A stretch of 64,000 nucleotides of DNA. Source: Labyrinthula sp. Ha. Its lineage: Eukaryota; Sar; Bigyra; Labyrinthulida; Labyrinthulaceae. Position numbers and translations under genes: made by a program. This document shows positions 13,401 through 25,317 of the stretch, in pieces (position 1 is the first letter of the stretch; the number at the start of each line of letters is the position of its first letter). A model generated the notes under the pieces. That model worked only from the letters and a program-made list of their open reading frames with translations, did no database searches and was not told the origin of the DNA. The stretch covers positions 124,001 to 188,000 of the forward strand of contig JAALGZ010000018.1 in assembly GCA_015227615.1 (NCBI GenBank), in the 5' to 3' direction.

Positions 13401-14779
13401 CTGATAAGTATCAAGTAATTGTTGCACTGTTTCGATAAATAAAAAGATTATTATTAATCAATCACAAAAACTTTGTATTCAGTAATTATTCTCGACAAAA
13501 AATATGGACAAATTTTATTAGTAAATTAGAAGTAATTTATTGTGTTCTGCATCTACAGTCACTTCAAGATATATAATTAAAAGTCCGCAAAAATTCAACA
13601 GATCTAAGAATACAGAAAAACAGCTTTTTGTTGAAGAAATGAAACTTATTTTTTTTCCTTTTCCACTTTTTTAAAGGTTATATCGACACTAAAACTATTC
13701 TACCCAAGATTTGACACTATCGTTATGCCACTTAGTATTTCAAGGCAAATCGGCAATTTCGGCTACAAGAATAAATACAGTAGTTCCAGTTGGTATCACT
13801 GTCCAAACATAGTCTTCCAACCTAGCTACTACCTACTACTACCCGTTGGAATACAAAAAGTTTGTATATACACAGAGGAAAATTCATCAAAATTCACTTG
13901 ATATATCACTCTACCACACCTAATATAGAATACGGTAATCCACCATAGTAACGATATCACATAGTGAAACCAAGTATATATATAATATTACAGCCCATAA
14001 GAGAGTTGTGAGAAACAAAAGAACAGCAATTTGGGAACCTTTTTCATAATGGTACAAATTCAAACTACATTCCTGCTGCCACTGACAATAGCCAAAACCA
14101 CATTAATTCGATAAATCTTTTCTGATTCTACTCTCCAGTCACACTGCTAATAATGATAACAGAAGCTACCTTATTCAAATTCTGTATTTTGACTGCTATT
14201 GTGAAATGGATAAGCCAACTGCACAGTTATGTTGAAAACCATAGAGGTTCATTCGCCTGCATATATACATAGGAAGTAAAATAAAATAAAGAAAAAAAGG
14301 TGGTATAAGAAAGCGCGCCACTTTCAATGGTTTGTAACAGGCATGTTTGCTTTGATAAAAAGTCTTGTCGACTATCTTTGTTGAATTCAGCATAAGTACA
14401 CTTGTTCATGAATGCTTTATTTCCGAAAAGAATAAGAAGCCGATATTTGCAGTTTGTTCAAGCACTATGTGCTCATTTCATACTGCATACTGGTTGTATG
14501 TATGTAAGAGATAGCTTAGAATTGTTTATGGTTACAGCATTCTAACTTACCCCTATTCTAGCTGTAGATATCTATATTGATTTTAAACTAAAAAAATTAA
14601 AAGTGTTTGGTGAATAACCAGGAATATTTTCTGAGTGGTAGTGTTCATCATTACGTCTATGAAGTATCAATACAGGTTTGTGCATTGAGCCGAAATGACT
14701 ACTGAATAAACAATATTAATAACGTATGTGATCCAATAGCTTATCATTAGATTGCTATGCCTGTAAATTTTATATGTTA
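7436..14779. other. AT-rich gene desert
   Basis: No complete gene is visible in this 7.3 kb. Open frames are short, lack family resemblance and have codon use like the surrounding AT-rich DNA. Two traces deserve mention: a short reading block on the minus strand at 11809-11994 (listed separately), and on the plus strand at about 10886 a 27-codon ATG-led block that stops exactly at a good GTAAGAG donor near 10967, with no downstream exon I can recognise. A TA-repeat microsatellite sits at 10380-10402. Confidence 0.5.
11809..11994 (-). pseudogene. Possible IPT/TIG-domain relic
   Basis: On the minus strand the block reads SLYVDGILVNNAT, then LECVAPEKQSGYIFLKV, which resembles the second half of an IPT/TIG immunoglobulin-like domain: strand, turn, CVAPP-like, G-x-hydrophobic ladder. 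It breaks off at a plausible GTAAGG donor, with a CTGCAG acceptor 44 nt further on and more open frame beyond it, but I cannot extend it into a recognisable protein on either side. It may be an exon of a fast-evolving surface protein or a decayed fragment. The similarity is short and judged by eye. Confidence 0.22.
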
Positions 14780-14899
14780 TTATTCAAAACCCGATGTATC
14801 AGTGGTTGTTAGTTCATTCTCTATAAAGCCATCTAGCCCTACTTCAAGGTCAGTGGAACCATCAAGAAAATCTTGACTTTTCCCTGTCTTAGTAGCCAT
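14780..14899 (-). CDS. Small ATG-led open frame of unknown meaning
   Basis: A 39-codon frame begins MATKTGKSQDFLDG and ends with TAA. It is acidic, lacks the Phe/Ile/Lys/Asn excess of random frames in this AT-rich DNA, and so looks more protein-like than its surroundings. It could be the start of a decayed element polyprotein, a first exon, or a coincidence. No homologue is recognised, and nothing in the flanks supports a full gene. Confidence 0.15.
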   Translation of the reverse strand: MATKTGKSQDFLDGSTDLEVGLDGFIENELTTTDTSGFE

Positions 14900-16040
14900 G
14901 ATTATCTAAATTATGAGTTACAGAAACAATCATGTGTCTTAGCAGTAGGTTTGAATAGTTTATTGGGTAACTACGACGGAAGAAAGTCAATATATGAGAA
15001 TGCTACTCTGCTGGCTGAAAATCTCTTATAGATATTAAAAAACAATTATTGCTCTTTCTCTTAACGGAGCTCAATACTTCATGCGGATCTTACCCAATAG
15101 TGTTATACACTGGATCATAATTTATTACAAATCTTCAAAAATGATTCCCTTGTACATATTTATTTTTCATACTCATGCCGGTGGTAGCATATTGCGGATG
15201 CTGGTGTTGGTAGAAGTAACATATGTTTTGGTAGGAAGCCTCATTTTGTTATAAACGATGTTGAGAAAATGGGTATCAATGTCAGCTCCACTAGAGTTCA
15301 GATAAGGCAATTGATGCATTTACTAATGCTTACAGCAATAACTTTATGAGCAGTTGGTGAACAAAGATATTTCAAGAATAAAGAATGATATCATAGATAA
15401 AACTGATTATTGTACTGGTAGTTGAACTCTGAAAATAAAATGCTTATTAGAACTCAATATATAAATGCTTTTCTAAGGTAAGGTAGTCTTATGAATTTGC
15501 ACGTCTACTCGATCTCCCAACAAAAATTAGTAACCTATCTCACTTCTTCTTCTCAGTACCGTACAGCCCAGATTATTATGTATATTACTACCCTATATCA
15601 ACAGAAACGGGCTCATGTTACTATTTAGTTTTCATTTAATTGGTTCTTCATTAGATTTCTATGGAACGCGGAATCTTCATATTTTTATAATTTGAAGTTT
15701 ACATTAAGAATATAATTTTGATCAAAGTCAAATCTAAATAGGTCTATTTTTTAACGAACTCGAAGGGCATAAAAAATATCTAGATAAAATAAAGTAATTG
15801 TTTACATTGGTGAAGAGTTTAGGTGTTAGACCTGAAAGTTGGAACAAAGCGCCCGATAATAAACAGGTAGCACCTTAGAACTCATCTAAAGTGCATCGCA
15901 GTTTTGTGAAATATACTAAAAATAATACATTGTTAAGTATGAAGAAAGAGAAAAGAAAGTCATATCGGGGGGAAACAAATATTATAAATTAAAATTTATA
16001 TCGTGTCTATAGCATCTTTTTCTCCATCCCAGACGAAAAC
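14900..16040. other. Intergenic, nothing identified
   Basis: This AT-rich stretch separates the small open frame from the 3' end of the broken choice-of-anchor B gene. I see no frame with family resemblance, no repeat with other parts of the window and no RNA gene. Confidence 0.5.
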
Positions 16041-17973
16041 TTAGATCTCTACCTTTTCACCGAGAACAGTTGCTTTCACTGACTTGCACTCCTCCTCTCC
16101 AGTCGTTTTTAAGACTTGGCGGGACTGGTAGGAAGACCAATAAATCTGCACCCCCCCCCCCAATACAATAACAACAGCCACGAGAACTACAATTGCTAAG
16201 GTCAAAGCATTTTTCACCTTTAGATCGCTATCGGCACCTGCAGAAGATCTTTCAGGTAACTCAGTTGGAGAGCTTGTGGATATTGAAGTTTCTGGAACAC
16301 AACGCCCACACGTAACAGCACAACGTTCCACAACCTCTTCCTCAGTACAAAACTGAACAACGTCTACACATTCTACAGGCTTTCCGGTATCAGGATTGTT
16401 TACCCCAAGGGGCAAATGATCAGTACAAACAAAAGGAGATTCAGTTGGTACCATTGTCGGCGCAGGTGTAACAGTAGGTGGAGTTGATGAGGCTGGAACA
16501 ATTGTAGGAGAACTTGTTTCCACCAATGTTGTATACAATATTTCATCTCTTGGTCTAAGCATAAAAGAACCTCTTTCGATAGAGGAAACAGCTACATTTC
16601 CATTACGGTGCATATAGTTGCTCCATGTTCCTTCTGGAGAATTCCCTTCAATATCTGGAGCAATGTCAAAAAAAACCTGCTTCTGAAACTTTTGGTGTAC
16701 CTTGAATATCCAATATTCTAAGTCCAGCAAGGTATTTAGATAAATACATAAATCTATTACTGATTGGAGGAAAGCAGTAGTTCCCTTCTTCATATCGTGG
16801 TGATCCACCCCATCCTCTTGCGTGGATTGCACCCCAGTCATATAAATTGTGGTTAATTGATACATCTCTGTGCGTGAAATTGGCTCCAAAAATAGGTCTT
16901 CTTAGATCAGAAACATCTACAATATATGTAGTTGTAGTATTCAAAAGCCATTCATACTCATCTAGCTCGTCGTTCAGGAAAATTCACCTCATATCACCAG
17001 TCAGCCAACCTTGATGAGTGTACATAGCATTTGGATATCCTGTTCTAGATATTCTTTGAATATTTTGTTTATCAGTAACATCATAAAATGTCAAAGTATC
17101 TTCATTATATCCAAAAAGTATTTCCCTTCCTGTAAACCTTTCATCAGGTCCATCATAAACTACAATTTGAGCATCATGAGTATATCCATCATCATCAATA
17201 CAAGCTACAAACACAGGATTAAGTGGATCTGGCTCTAAGTTAAGAATATATGCACCTTCTTTACATTCGTTACTTCCAATGGAATATACATACCCTGTTT
17301 CAGTATTCACCGCAATGTTATGAGCCGCTCCATGGCCTGTATGAACCGTATCTGGTTCTATCTCCAAAGGAAAGTCTTCTTCTGGAATATTTCTCTAACG
17401 TGTAAGATCAAACACTTGAATCCCATATGTTTTGTCAAACTCTGTCTCTTCAGGCCTGTCTTTCACAACATACGCTACATTATTGTACACTTTTACATCT
17501 CCCCAAGCAAATTTTGAAGCTGGGTTTGGTCCATATGCAACTTTGACTGGGTTAGAAGGATCTGTGGTATCAATAAACCAGATTCCATTATCAACCATCA
17601 ACAGAGTATACTCTTTGCTATTTTCTGTATCTTCACATCCCCAGATATCTGATCCTGATGTGGTTCCATTTTGGATCTCAATATACAAGTCTATCAAAGG
17701 AAGATAAGATTTGAAATCAACGTTCTTACAAGGAAAAGCTTCTCCGTTAACAAGCACAACTCCATCAGTATCTTCAATGTTATTACACGTCTTTGGTGTA
17801 AAGAAAGCTTCAAGATCTGTTCTTGGAGGTTCTCCAGACTCAAATTTGTCTTTCCAAAAGTCTGACTTCTTATTCATAAGAAATTGACCATTAGTGCTCA
17901 TTCGGCTAAATCCTGCCTGAGTTGATAGTTGACAGCTTGCAGCTAAGATACTTAAACATAAAATTTTCTTCAT
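16041..17973 (-). pseudogene. Choice-of-anchor B family surface protein, broken gene
   Basis: Read from 17973 the gene encodes a signal peptide (MKKILCLSILAASCQLS), then a beta-propeller-like choice-of-anchor B domain: SDIWGCEDTE, GIWFIDTTDPSNPV, AWGDVKVYNNVAYVV, GIQVFDLT, GHGAAHNIAVNTETGYVY, GYTHDAQIVVYDGP, YTHQGWLT, FLNDELDE, YLAGLRILDI, EGTWSNY and VAVSSIERG. A Ser/Thr/Pro-rich linker follows, then a six-Cys ShKT-like module (CVDVVQFC, CAVTCGRC), a C-terminal membrane helix (ALTLAIVVLVAVVIVLGG) and a short cytosolic tail. It would be an extracellular, membrane-anchored protein of unknown ligand. The frame is interrupted three times: an in-frame TAG where the family has Leu (17396-17398), an in-frame TGA before FLNDELDE (16986-16988), and a frame change at an eight-T run near 16667. 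An 11-C run at 16151-16161 within the membrane-helix codons keeps frame. Conservation between the breaks suggests recent loss; sequencing error could explain the homopolymer break but not the two stops. Confidence 0.8.
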
Positions 17974-19749
17974 TTATTCTTAGTTTCTGATTTGCTGAAA
18001 TATTGTTTTGTCTTCGTGATATTACAGGGCGTGTTGATCTTTCTTAAATTGAGGTACGGGAACGTATCGATGGTTTTCATAGTTCAAGGAAAAAGAATAC
18101 AAGTACATTCAACTGGACGAAAACTTTTTATCTTCCTGTACCTTAAACGGACAACATTTTGCTAAAAGATCTTTAAAAATGAAATATTTTTGGGTAATAA
18201 AGTATAAATGAAAACTTGAGTAAGATATCTGTGAGTGATAAATGGATTACACTTTGAGAGAGTGAAGAGGTAAAAACAAGTTATGTCGTATATTTTTGAA
18301 CCTATTCTGGGATTTTTGGTCCTTCTTTAAGCCAATCACAAGGAATAGGTCCCTGGAATTCAACACTTTTGTGTACTTGGGTTAAAGGCCGCATAGTATA
18401 GGTTGTACTATAATTAGGAATTCTTATAGAGCTTACCGGTAACTATCGGAATAAAATTTTGCAAAGTTTAGTATACTTTCATTACCGTTAAGATATCCTT
18501 ATCGGAACAAGAAAAATGGTACTATCGGTAAGCATGAATTTTTCTTAGGGGGGTCTCAAAACTATTTCCACATTAGATAAATTTTCCCAAATGATGTCTC
18601 AATAATATATCCCTTATTCATATTTAACCCAGATTTCTTTGAAGAGAAGTCAACAATAGTTAATATTCTCATAAGTTGACAGAGTACTCATGTTTTGCAG
18701 TTAATTGCAAACTCCAATAAGTATCAAACAACCAGTTATGAAGTTCCTCGCAGCAAAGTCTTGTTTGCTCTTCTTTTAATTCTGTCTATATCTTTTTAAT
18801 GGTATATTTGCTCGCCCAAACTATTTTTTTTTGCTCTTGACTGGGATTGTTTTGTCTTCAAGTAGGAAGAGTAAATCTCGAGTTTCGCCAAGTACCTAAA
18901 ACGTTGCGAGGTACCTTACATATTGTGCATACCGTCGATTCTGATTAACAAAAGAGATTATGGATTTTGGCTAGCATTTTTAACGGTAAGTGTTTTATCT
19001 TAAATTTACCGCCACTCATTGTGAATCATGATACTAAAAGAAACCATACCTATAATATTGTGTCGAATATTAATTTGTTTTCAGTAAGACAATGTTATGA
19101 TGAAAAATGTCCAGGAAATTAATGCTTCGGCTAGATAATATATGGAGAATTCTTGAAGCGAATTTATCATTAGAGATATTGTAGTTACGGGTAGCCATTC
19201 TTAGAATTAACTATTAATTCCTTTAGAATTCTTCAAACAAGTCTCAACACCTTTTTACCTATCCACAGATTGGGTATCTCTTCTTCCGGGTTTCTATCTA
19301 GTGCTTTCGGAAATATACGCTGAACTCAAGTTGGAAAATTGGAAGCCTTGCACCTAAAAGGAAACTCTCAGTATCTGTCGCATTGAACCTTAACCGCAGA
19401 AACTTTTGGGACGAAGTAGTGAAGAAAATTATTTGTCTTGCATCAACAGAGTAGCTTGAGTAGAAACCAACGGAGGGTCTTGAGCGAGTGAACCAACATC
19501 TCCGTAAACCACCTGGAGATGTAAAACACTGACGGTCTTAATACGCCGAAACTTGATCTCTTGAAACATGAAATCCACAAATTATCAGTTTTTTGATTGT
19601 GGGAACTCGAACTCAATCGATGCAAGATCCTAAAGAGAGTGGCGATTGCCACGAGTTATCAAGGTAGGCAATTTTTCTCATATCGCTCTATAAGATAGAG
19701 TGTGTAGAGACTTTCTTAGCCAAGAGCTTGATTGCAACATTTGTAAAGT
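17974..19749. other. Intergenic, nothing identified
   Basis: This region lies upstream of the broken surface-protein gene and would hold its promoter. Short open frames on either strand (for example minus 19652-19443) show no recognised family and no splice context. Confidence 0.45.
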
Positions 19750-20295
19750 ATGAACTACAATGGGCAACATCCTGAAAGTAGTGTTCAATTGACGAGGAAA
19801 AAATTAGTGCCTTACTTAGCTTCTACGATACGTTTTACGGACTTAGAAAATCAGCCAAAAGTGTGTTTGAAAAGAAGTAAGTTAGCCGACGAAGAACATG
19901 AACAAGAAAAGGGTGTTAGTTTATTAGGATTTCAGTAAACAAGCGAATAGAGAAGTATTGGAAAAGGTTGTAAAATCAGTGATGAGACAAGATAAGAATG
20001 TTTTGATCATGCTGATTACAAAAACATGGTAACAGACCCGATAGAGTATCCAAAACATATTCAAAAACGTCATTCATATCTTGGAGCACCCCTTTATAGT
20101 GAATCATATTCTAGATCTTTACGTCAGCATATGGAAATGATACATACCTATACTTCTTACAAGTATTTGGTTTCACTTTCCTGGATGTACAGGTGCAACC
20201 TGGGTTTCCCTATCTCCGTCAACTCCGTTCCAATGGAACCAGCCAATCCACAAAAAGAATATACTGAAACTCGACGCCCCATTAAACAACTCTGA
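19750..20295 (+). pseudogene. Decayed gene fragment, bromodomain-like
   Basis: Three open blocks on the plus strand follow each other in different frames. The first is led by an ATG at 19750 (QLTRKKLVPYLASTIRF). The middle one, about 19931-20023, reads ANREVLEKVVKSVMRQDKN, close to the helix that opens BRD7/BRD9- and BRPF-type bromodomains. The third, led by 20026, begins VTDPIEYPKHIQKRH, which fits the PVTDxIxPxYxxII region next in those domains, and ends with TAA/TGA before 20296. The changes of frame between blocks are not explained by clear introns, although a 30-nt GTATTT...ACAG stretch at about 20162-20191 resembles the local introns. I read it as a dead chromatin-reader gene; the match is by eye and short. 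Confidence 0.35.
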
Positions 20296-21239
20296 TACAC
20301 ATTCCTTGAATTACCTCAATCTAAAGCACCCCCCCCTTATAAACCTTCCCAACGCTTGGATCAGACTAACCTGAAAGCCGATGATTGAAAATGACCAAGC
20401 AACCCTACTTTAAAACATTCTACCTAGTACTTGGAAAAAAAGTGACAAATAATTTGTTCATAATATATTCCTGAACCTTACTGAGCAATTGCAAGCTCTT
20501 ATTCATGTTCTACGTTCTTTATATGAGGTTTTATGGCTTTGGTCTGAGATAATTTAAATGTTAAGTAGCCTAGTTTTATTTGTAAGAAAAATTTTGACGA
20601 AATCAGAAATATGCCAAACATAGAACAAACTATGTATGCAACCTTGTAAATTCAGCTATTTAGATAATTGGAAAGGTAAAGAAACTCAAGACAGGTATTG
20701 GGACTAGGAACATGATTAGATATAGTCTAAATTAAACTCTCATCGACTTTACACGCTACAATAAAGACTGAGCTTACATAACATTAGGCGATTAAGCCCA
20801 ATTACTTGCTTAGGAACAACTAATCATAATCCATATATGTTAAGTATGGGGTTGTCAAGTATTTAGTTATAGATGACCAATACTAATTTGTGCCAAACTA
20901 CTGATAGGTTATTAATGACTAAACATAATTAGCAGGTGATAATTTGTACGTACTTTGATTACATTTGAACTCACCGTTTGAATAAGAATAAAATTTTAAG
21001 AAACTTTTCAGCTTTTGTCTATTAGATGGTTACCATGTTTATCATCTGAAAAGAATATTTGGCAATAGCTTCTGCTAAGATTTCAGAAAGATTTTAGAAC
21101 AGTAGTTTCCCTATTTCTGTTTTTTCTTATTTGTTTCTGTTATGCTGTGACTCCATTTTTCCTTTAAGATTGATCCTTTAAATCAGTAGATACCTTAATT
21201 CTCGGTTCTTATTTGTTCAGTTAATTATCTATTCATTAA
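20296..21239. other. Intergenic, degenerate, nothing identified
   Basis: This AT-rich stretch lies between the bromodomain-like relic and the copia fossil. An eight-C run sits near 20330. Some of it may be unrecognisable retroelement sequence, but I see no readable motif. Confidence 0.35.
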
Positions 21240-22010
21240 GTCAGATAGTCCATATTATGTTAATGTTGAAGGGGCAGAAAATGTCAATGAACCTCTTAAA
21301 ATAGTAAATCTAGCTATACATATACCAGCTATTCTAAAGGATTTACTTAGTTTAAGTCCTAAGCTCTGTTTAGATCGTAGATATACATTTAGATACCTAT
21401 ACTTATAATGTTTCTATTTACAACAGTTTGAGGTGATTTATAAGTGGTGTCACAAAATATATTTTCCAGCAAGACCCCAATAGAAGCAGTTACTATCAAT
21501 ATAATTTTAGTTCAGGTTCATTTAATATGATGAAGTGTCATAGGCTGATGGTTCACAAACTAAGTCGCTAAACAGAAAAAAAAGGTTAAAATTATATTTT
21601 AGTCTTCTAACTAAGTGGGGTTATTTGGTAGAGGAACTGTGCAAGTGGAAAAAATTAACTCATAACATCATATGGTAGTGCAAGAAGAGCAACGAAGTCC
21701 ATTAATCCTAATAATTTTTTGCTGAGGTGAATCCCTGGCTATTAAATAAGTTGTACTCTGTAACAGAAAACTCCCGATACAAGAATTTGACTATTGACCT
21801 GAAAGTAAGGCTTTTCTATTTGTGTAACAGAAGAAAATGATAGCCACAGTCTTAAGGGTATTGGGTCTCATACAAGGCCCACATAAATTTGTTTATAATG
21901 CTAAAGGGGTGTTATAGAGGTATTCTGTTTCCAAATCATTCTTATTGTACCTGAAGCCTTGGCTCATGCTATATCAAATATGAGTTATAAAGCAGAAACT
22001 CCTGTTCTGC
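21240..22010 (+). mobile_element. Ty1/copia-type LTR retrotransposon fossil
   Basis: A fragment near 21270-21370 resembles the pre-integrase zone of copia polyproteins (IHIPAILKDLLSLSPKL), and one near 21930-22020 resembles integrase-core text (PEALAHAISNMSYKAE). The order and strand of the two agree with a single element. No LTRs are recognisable and the remnant probably extends a few hundred bases further each way. It is thoroughly broken, with many interruptions, and looks old. Family assignment rests on two short motif matches. Confidence 0.45.
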
Positions 22011-22847
22011 ACTTACATACAGTTTAAATAGTCTAGGACAACATATCTTAACTCAGCCTAGCCTCGCGTAGTCACTAAGTATAAAAGAGAAGTTTAATGA
22101 TAGAAACCTATCTAAATAATGAACAAGATTCTAAGTATTCCTTTGGAATAAAGCAGCTTATAGATTGTTAGTATGTTATGAAAAGGAGTGGTTATTCTCT
22201 TCTTATCTGGGGAAATATAGTCAAAGCGGGATACCACGATTAACAGCTGCTATTACTCCAGAGTTTAATCAATGACATGTATAACTTCACTGTGAGTGTT
22301 GTTGTGTTTTACCGGAGCATTGTAGAATACTTCAAGTGTCTTCTTATCTTGCGCAAAATAGGGACAGCAAAAATGAATGGCATTATTAAAGGTTACCTAA
22401 GGCAAAGTTATAGTCCAACGATGATAGTATTCCGGCTGTGGAAGCTCATATTACAGGGTCTTAAAATAAATTTTGACTGTGTGTTAATTTTGAATTTTCT
22501 TCGGAAATGATGAAAAAACTGTAGTAGCTGTTAAGGCTAAAGTGCTTCAAAGACCGGGATAGAACCTACGTTCTCTCTAGTTTTTATCGTTGTTCGAAAA
22601 GAACATAATTTACTTAGAGTCATGTCTAGCTGTTATAAAACCAACTAATTAGTTAAGTATATAACAGAATGTTGTTATAGAATATAGTTGAACTTGACAA
22701 ATACATCGTTATGTTTAGTGAAGCAGTTGGTAAAACCACAGCCTAAAGAGAGGATGAATTCCATGTCAATAACATCTTCGCATCTTTCATACAACCTCAA
22801 AGTTGAAGAATATGTTTATTGCTGCTGCAAAATTATGATATCGTCAC

Positions 22848-23052
22848 TAGGGATGGAGTTTAATACAAACTATCAATAACTATTCGATAATCATTTTTAT
22901 TTTGATTATTATTAATTGGTTCTGTTTCTACTCTGAATAGCAATTGATTGTTAACAACTAGTCACAATGGTTGGGAAACTATCAGAATCAATCAATATGA
23001 AGAATATGGTGAAAACTTTAGTTATGAATCATCAAGAAACCAAATCCTACTA
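22848..23052. mobile_element. MITE, family 1, copy 2 (~205 bp)
   Basis: The element opens TAGGGATGGAGTTTAATAC and closes ACCAAATCCTACTA, an imperfect inverted pair. It aligns along its right half with the reverse complement of copy 1 (7200-7435): both carry GTTAACAACT-like, GGTTGGGAAACTATCAGA and GAATATGGTGAAAACTT-like blocks. The interior has TTGATTATT/GATAATCA motifs. It has no coding capacity. Confidence 0.65.
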
Positions 23053-23407
23053 ATCTTGATAACACAAAATCATCTGTAATCAAGCACAATAGTTGAGAGT
23101 TTTCAATAATTCTCAACATTAAAAAACTCTTCCGTTATCAGAAAATAATTCTTGTAATCAAAGGAAAACTATGAGGCAAAGTCACCGTTATGATAAAGGA
23201 GGTCTAAAAGGCACCAACTGATGCTTCTCAGTCATAGAAGAAAAAGATTTGTGTTTATTGAATGTTACAACAGTAAAGCTTGACTGATTTCAAGCCTATA
23301 ATTTTCCAGTTGTTGAGAGCTAGGCCCTTATAATACATGTTAAGGTCCTCGCACTGTAGGAAGCTGAAAGAAAAGGAACTTAATTTTTCAACAATATGCA
23401 GTTTCCT

Positions 23408-24216
23408 GAACCAACCAGTTCTCTTAGATTAGAGTTCCAAGTTAACATCTCATTGAAAAACGTAAATACAGTTATTCTTGATTTAGGAACAGGATTCCTG
23501 CCAAAGGCACTCTTCTTCACGCAAGTGATAGCTGATGTATATATGCACAAACAATTAAAATAACTAAATCTTCACCGAAGATACTCATTGCGAAGAGAGA
23601 CAAGTAAAACAACTTACAGAAAACGGGAGAACCTCTCCTGTCCATGCTCAAAATACATCATTCCCCTTCTACATAGTTGCTACATCTAAAAACCTTCCGA
23701 GAGCTGCCCATAACCACACATACTATCCTAATCACAATACTCCAGACAACACTCAATCATCAGCCACGACTAATAAAATGATATGAACAATACCAATCCC
23801 CATCATTTCATTGGAAAGAAGTAGTTTCCAGACAGTAACATAGAATCCAATGGCAAATGCCCAGAACACCTATATCCATTATCTCTGGCGACAGATCTCA
23901 AAGACACAGTAGATAGGATTCAATATAAGTGGTGCAGTCATCAAATCCACTTATTCACTTTATACCTAAGTCGTACCCAAGCCCCATGCTGGAGAAGCCT
24001 CCATCATTTTTCTTAACTCCATTTGTATTTTCCCACAATTAGTTTCTCCATTAAAACTGTTTTCCTTCAATGCTACCATCTGTACGAAACTTACTTGGCT
24101 GTAGTGACTACCCGTTCAGAAGACGGGAAGGCTCAATAGAATGTGAATAAAGTTTGTAGGGTACTGTTCGAACCGCGGGTAATTTCGTACTCTTAGTTCC
24201 ATGTTCCCACCTTGGG
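23408..24216 (+). repeat. Dispersed ~0.8 kb repeat, copy A
   Basis: This block matches the reverse complement of 51434-52242 over its whole length, with long identical runs (for example CATTTCATTGGAAAGAAG) and one poorly matching internal segment near 24035-24110. Both copies share the same boundaries within a few bases, begin near ACCAACCA and end near a CCACCTT motif, and lack obvious inverted or long terminal repeats. Differences between the copies fall in all codon positions in every frame, so it is probably non-coding now. It could be a decayed non-autonomous element or an old segmental duplication. Confidence 0.7.
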
Positions 24217-25317
24217 ACCTAATTTAGCTAATTGCAACATAGACAGAACCTCTACATTTATATACTAATTCTGTTATAATATTTTCTTCAAATCATATAC
24301 TCTACCACATGGCGCGACTAGGTGCTCTGCATAAGCTACTTTAACTCTTGTTTACCTCACTATCAGCATCCAGGTGTCAATCAAAGAATTACAAGAGATA
24401 AAATGTGACTACCAGCTTCCTAGCTCGATCCGTATTACCTAGAAAAACAAGAGGTAATGAAGTTTTGCTGCGAGAATGTCTTCCTTATTTTAAAACCAAC
24501 TGAAGTCACCAAAAGTCCTTTATTATAACTCAGCAAACGCTTGAATTTCCCTCTTGGTATTATGAGTAAACGTAAGTCTAGTTAATTCTCTCTTAGAAAC
24601 CAATATAAACTGATACTATGTAAACAACCACAGAATAGGACTTGAACGATTTTCATATCACTTGAACGTCATAAGTCTCCTTCAATACCACGGACCATTG
24701 AAATTTCCTTTCTAAATATTCACCTTTCTCAATGAACTACCTTAAGGAGATTTTTACTACTCCAGTAATGCTTCCAAAAGTACAGTAGAAATACAAAGTT
24801 TCCCATACAAACACCATCTACGTACTAGAAAAAATAGATGCAAATGCTAAGTCTTGGTTCCTTCTACAGTATCCTTTGTCTTTTATTTACTTACCATTCA
24901 AAAACAGCAGGTATTGATCTACTTCTGAAAGGTGTTAGAATTATAAATACCCTGATGTACCTTGCATACTTGTCAAGAGCAATCATATGGTCGCAGAAAG
25001 ATTAAAAAAACGAATATTAATTTCTCTTAAACGACAACTTGATACACTAAGGTTTCAAACAGCTTTCTTTCATTGCTCCTTTCCTGATGAAAACAACACT
25101 CGAATGCAGTAGTTAATTCTTCATCCTTAACATCTGTATTTCAGTCACCTCCAATTAAAAAAAGCTAATTAACCTATCAGTGAAAAACACATATATCTTG
25201 GTAATATAAGACACAGATGCATATAATTAACTCAATTACTCGTGTTAATATAATCATTTCGCGCTTCATCTTGTTAAGATACTCTGATGAAGCTTTGAGA
25301 GAAAAACTTCAGGTCAC
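24217..25317. other. Intergenic downstream of the type II membrane protein gene
   Basis: The stretch runs from the end of repeat copy A to the stop codon of the minus-strand gene at 25318. I see no frame with family resemblance and no further repeat. Confidence 0.45.

Noticed and set aside
17379-17396. An 18-nt GT-AG segment that would remove the first in-frame stop of the choice-of-anchor B gene
   Set aside because: It would delete family-conserved RNIP-like text and is far shorter than the 28-35 nt introns proven nearby; the other two breaks would remain.
16986-17398. Stop-codon reassignment (TAG as Leu, TGA as an amino acid)
   Set aside because: TAG ends clathrin heavy chain and the EEP gene, and TGA ends the GIY-YIG and BMT5-like genes at the expected protein ends.
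24160-24185. GTTCGAACC text in repeat copy A as a tRNA T-loop
   Set aside because: The flanking bases do not pair and the rest of a tRNA is missing; copy B does not keep the motif.
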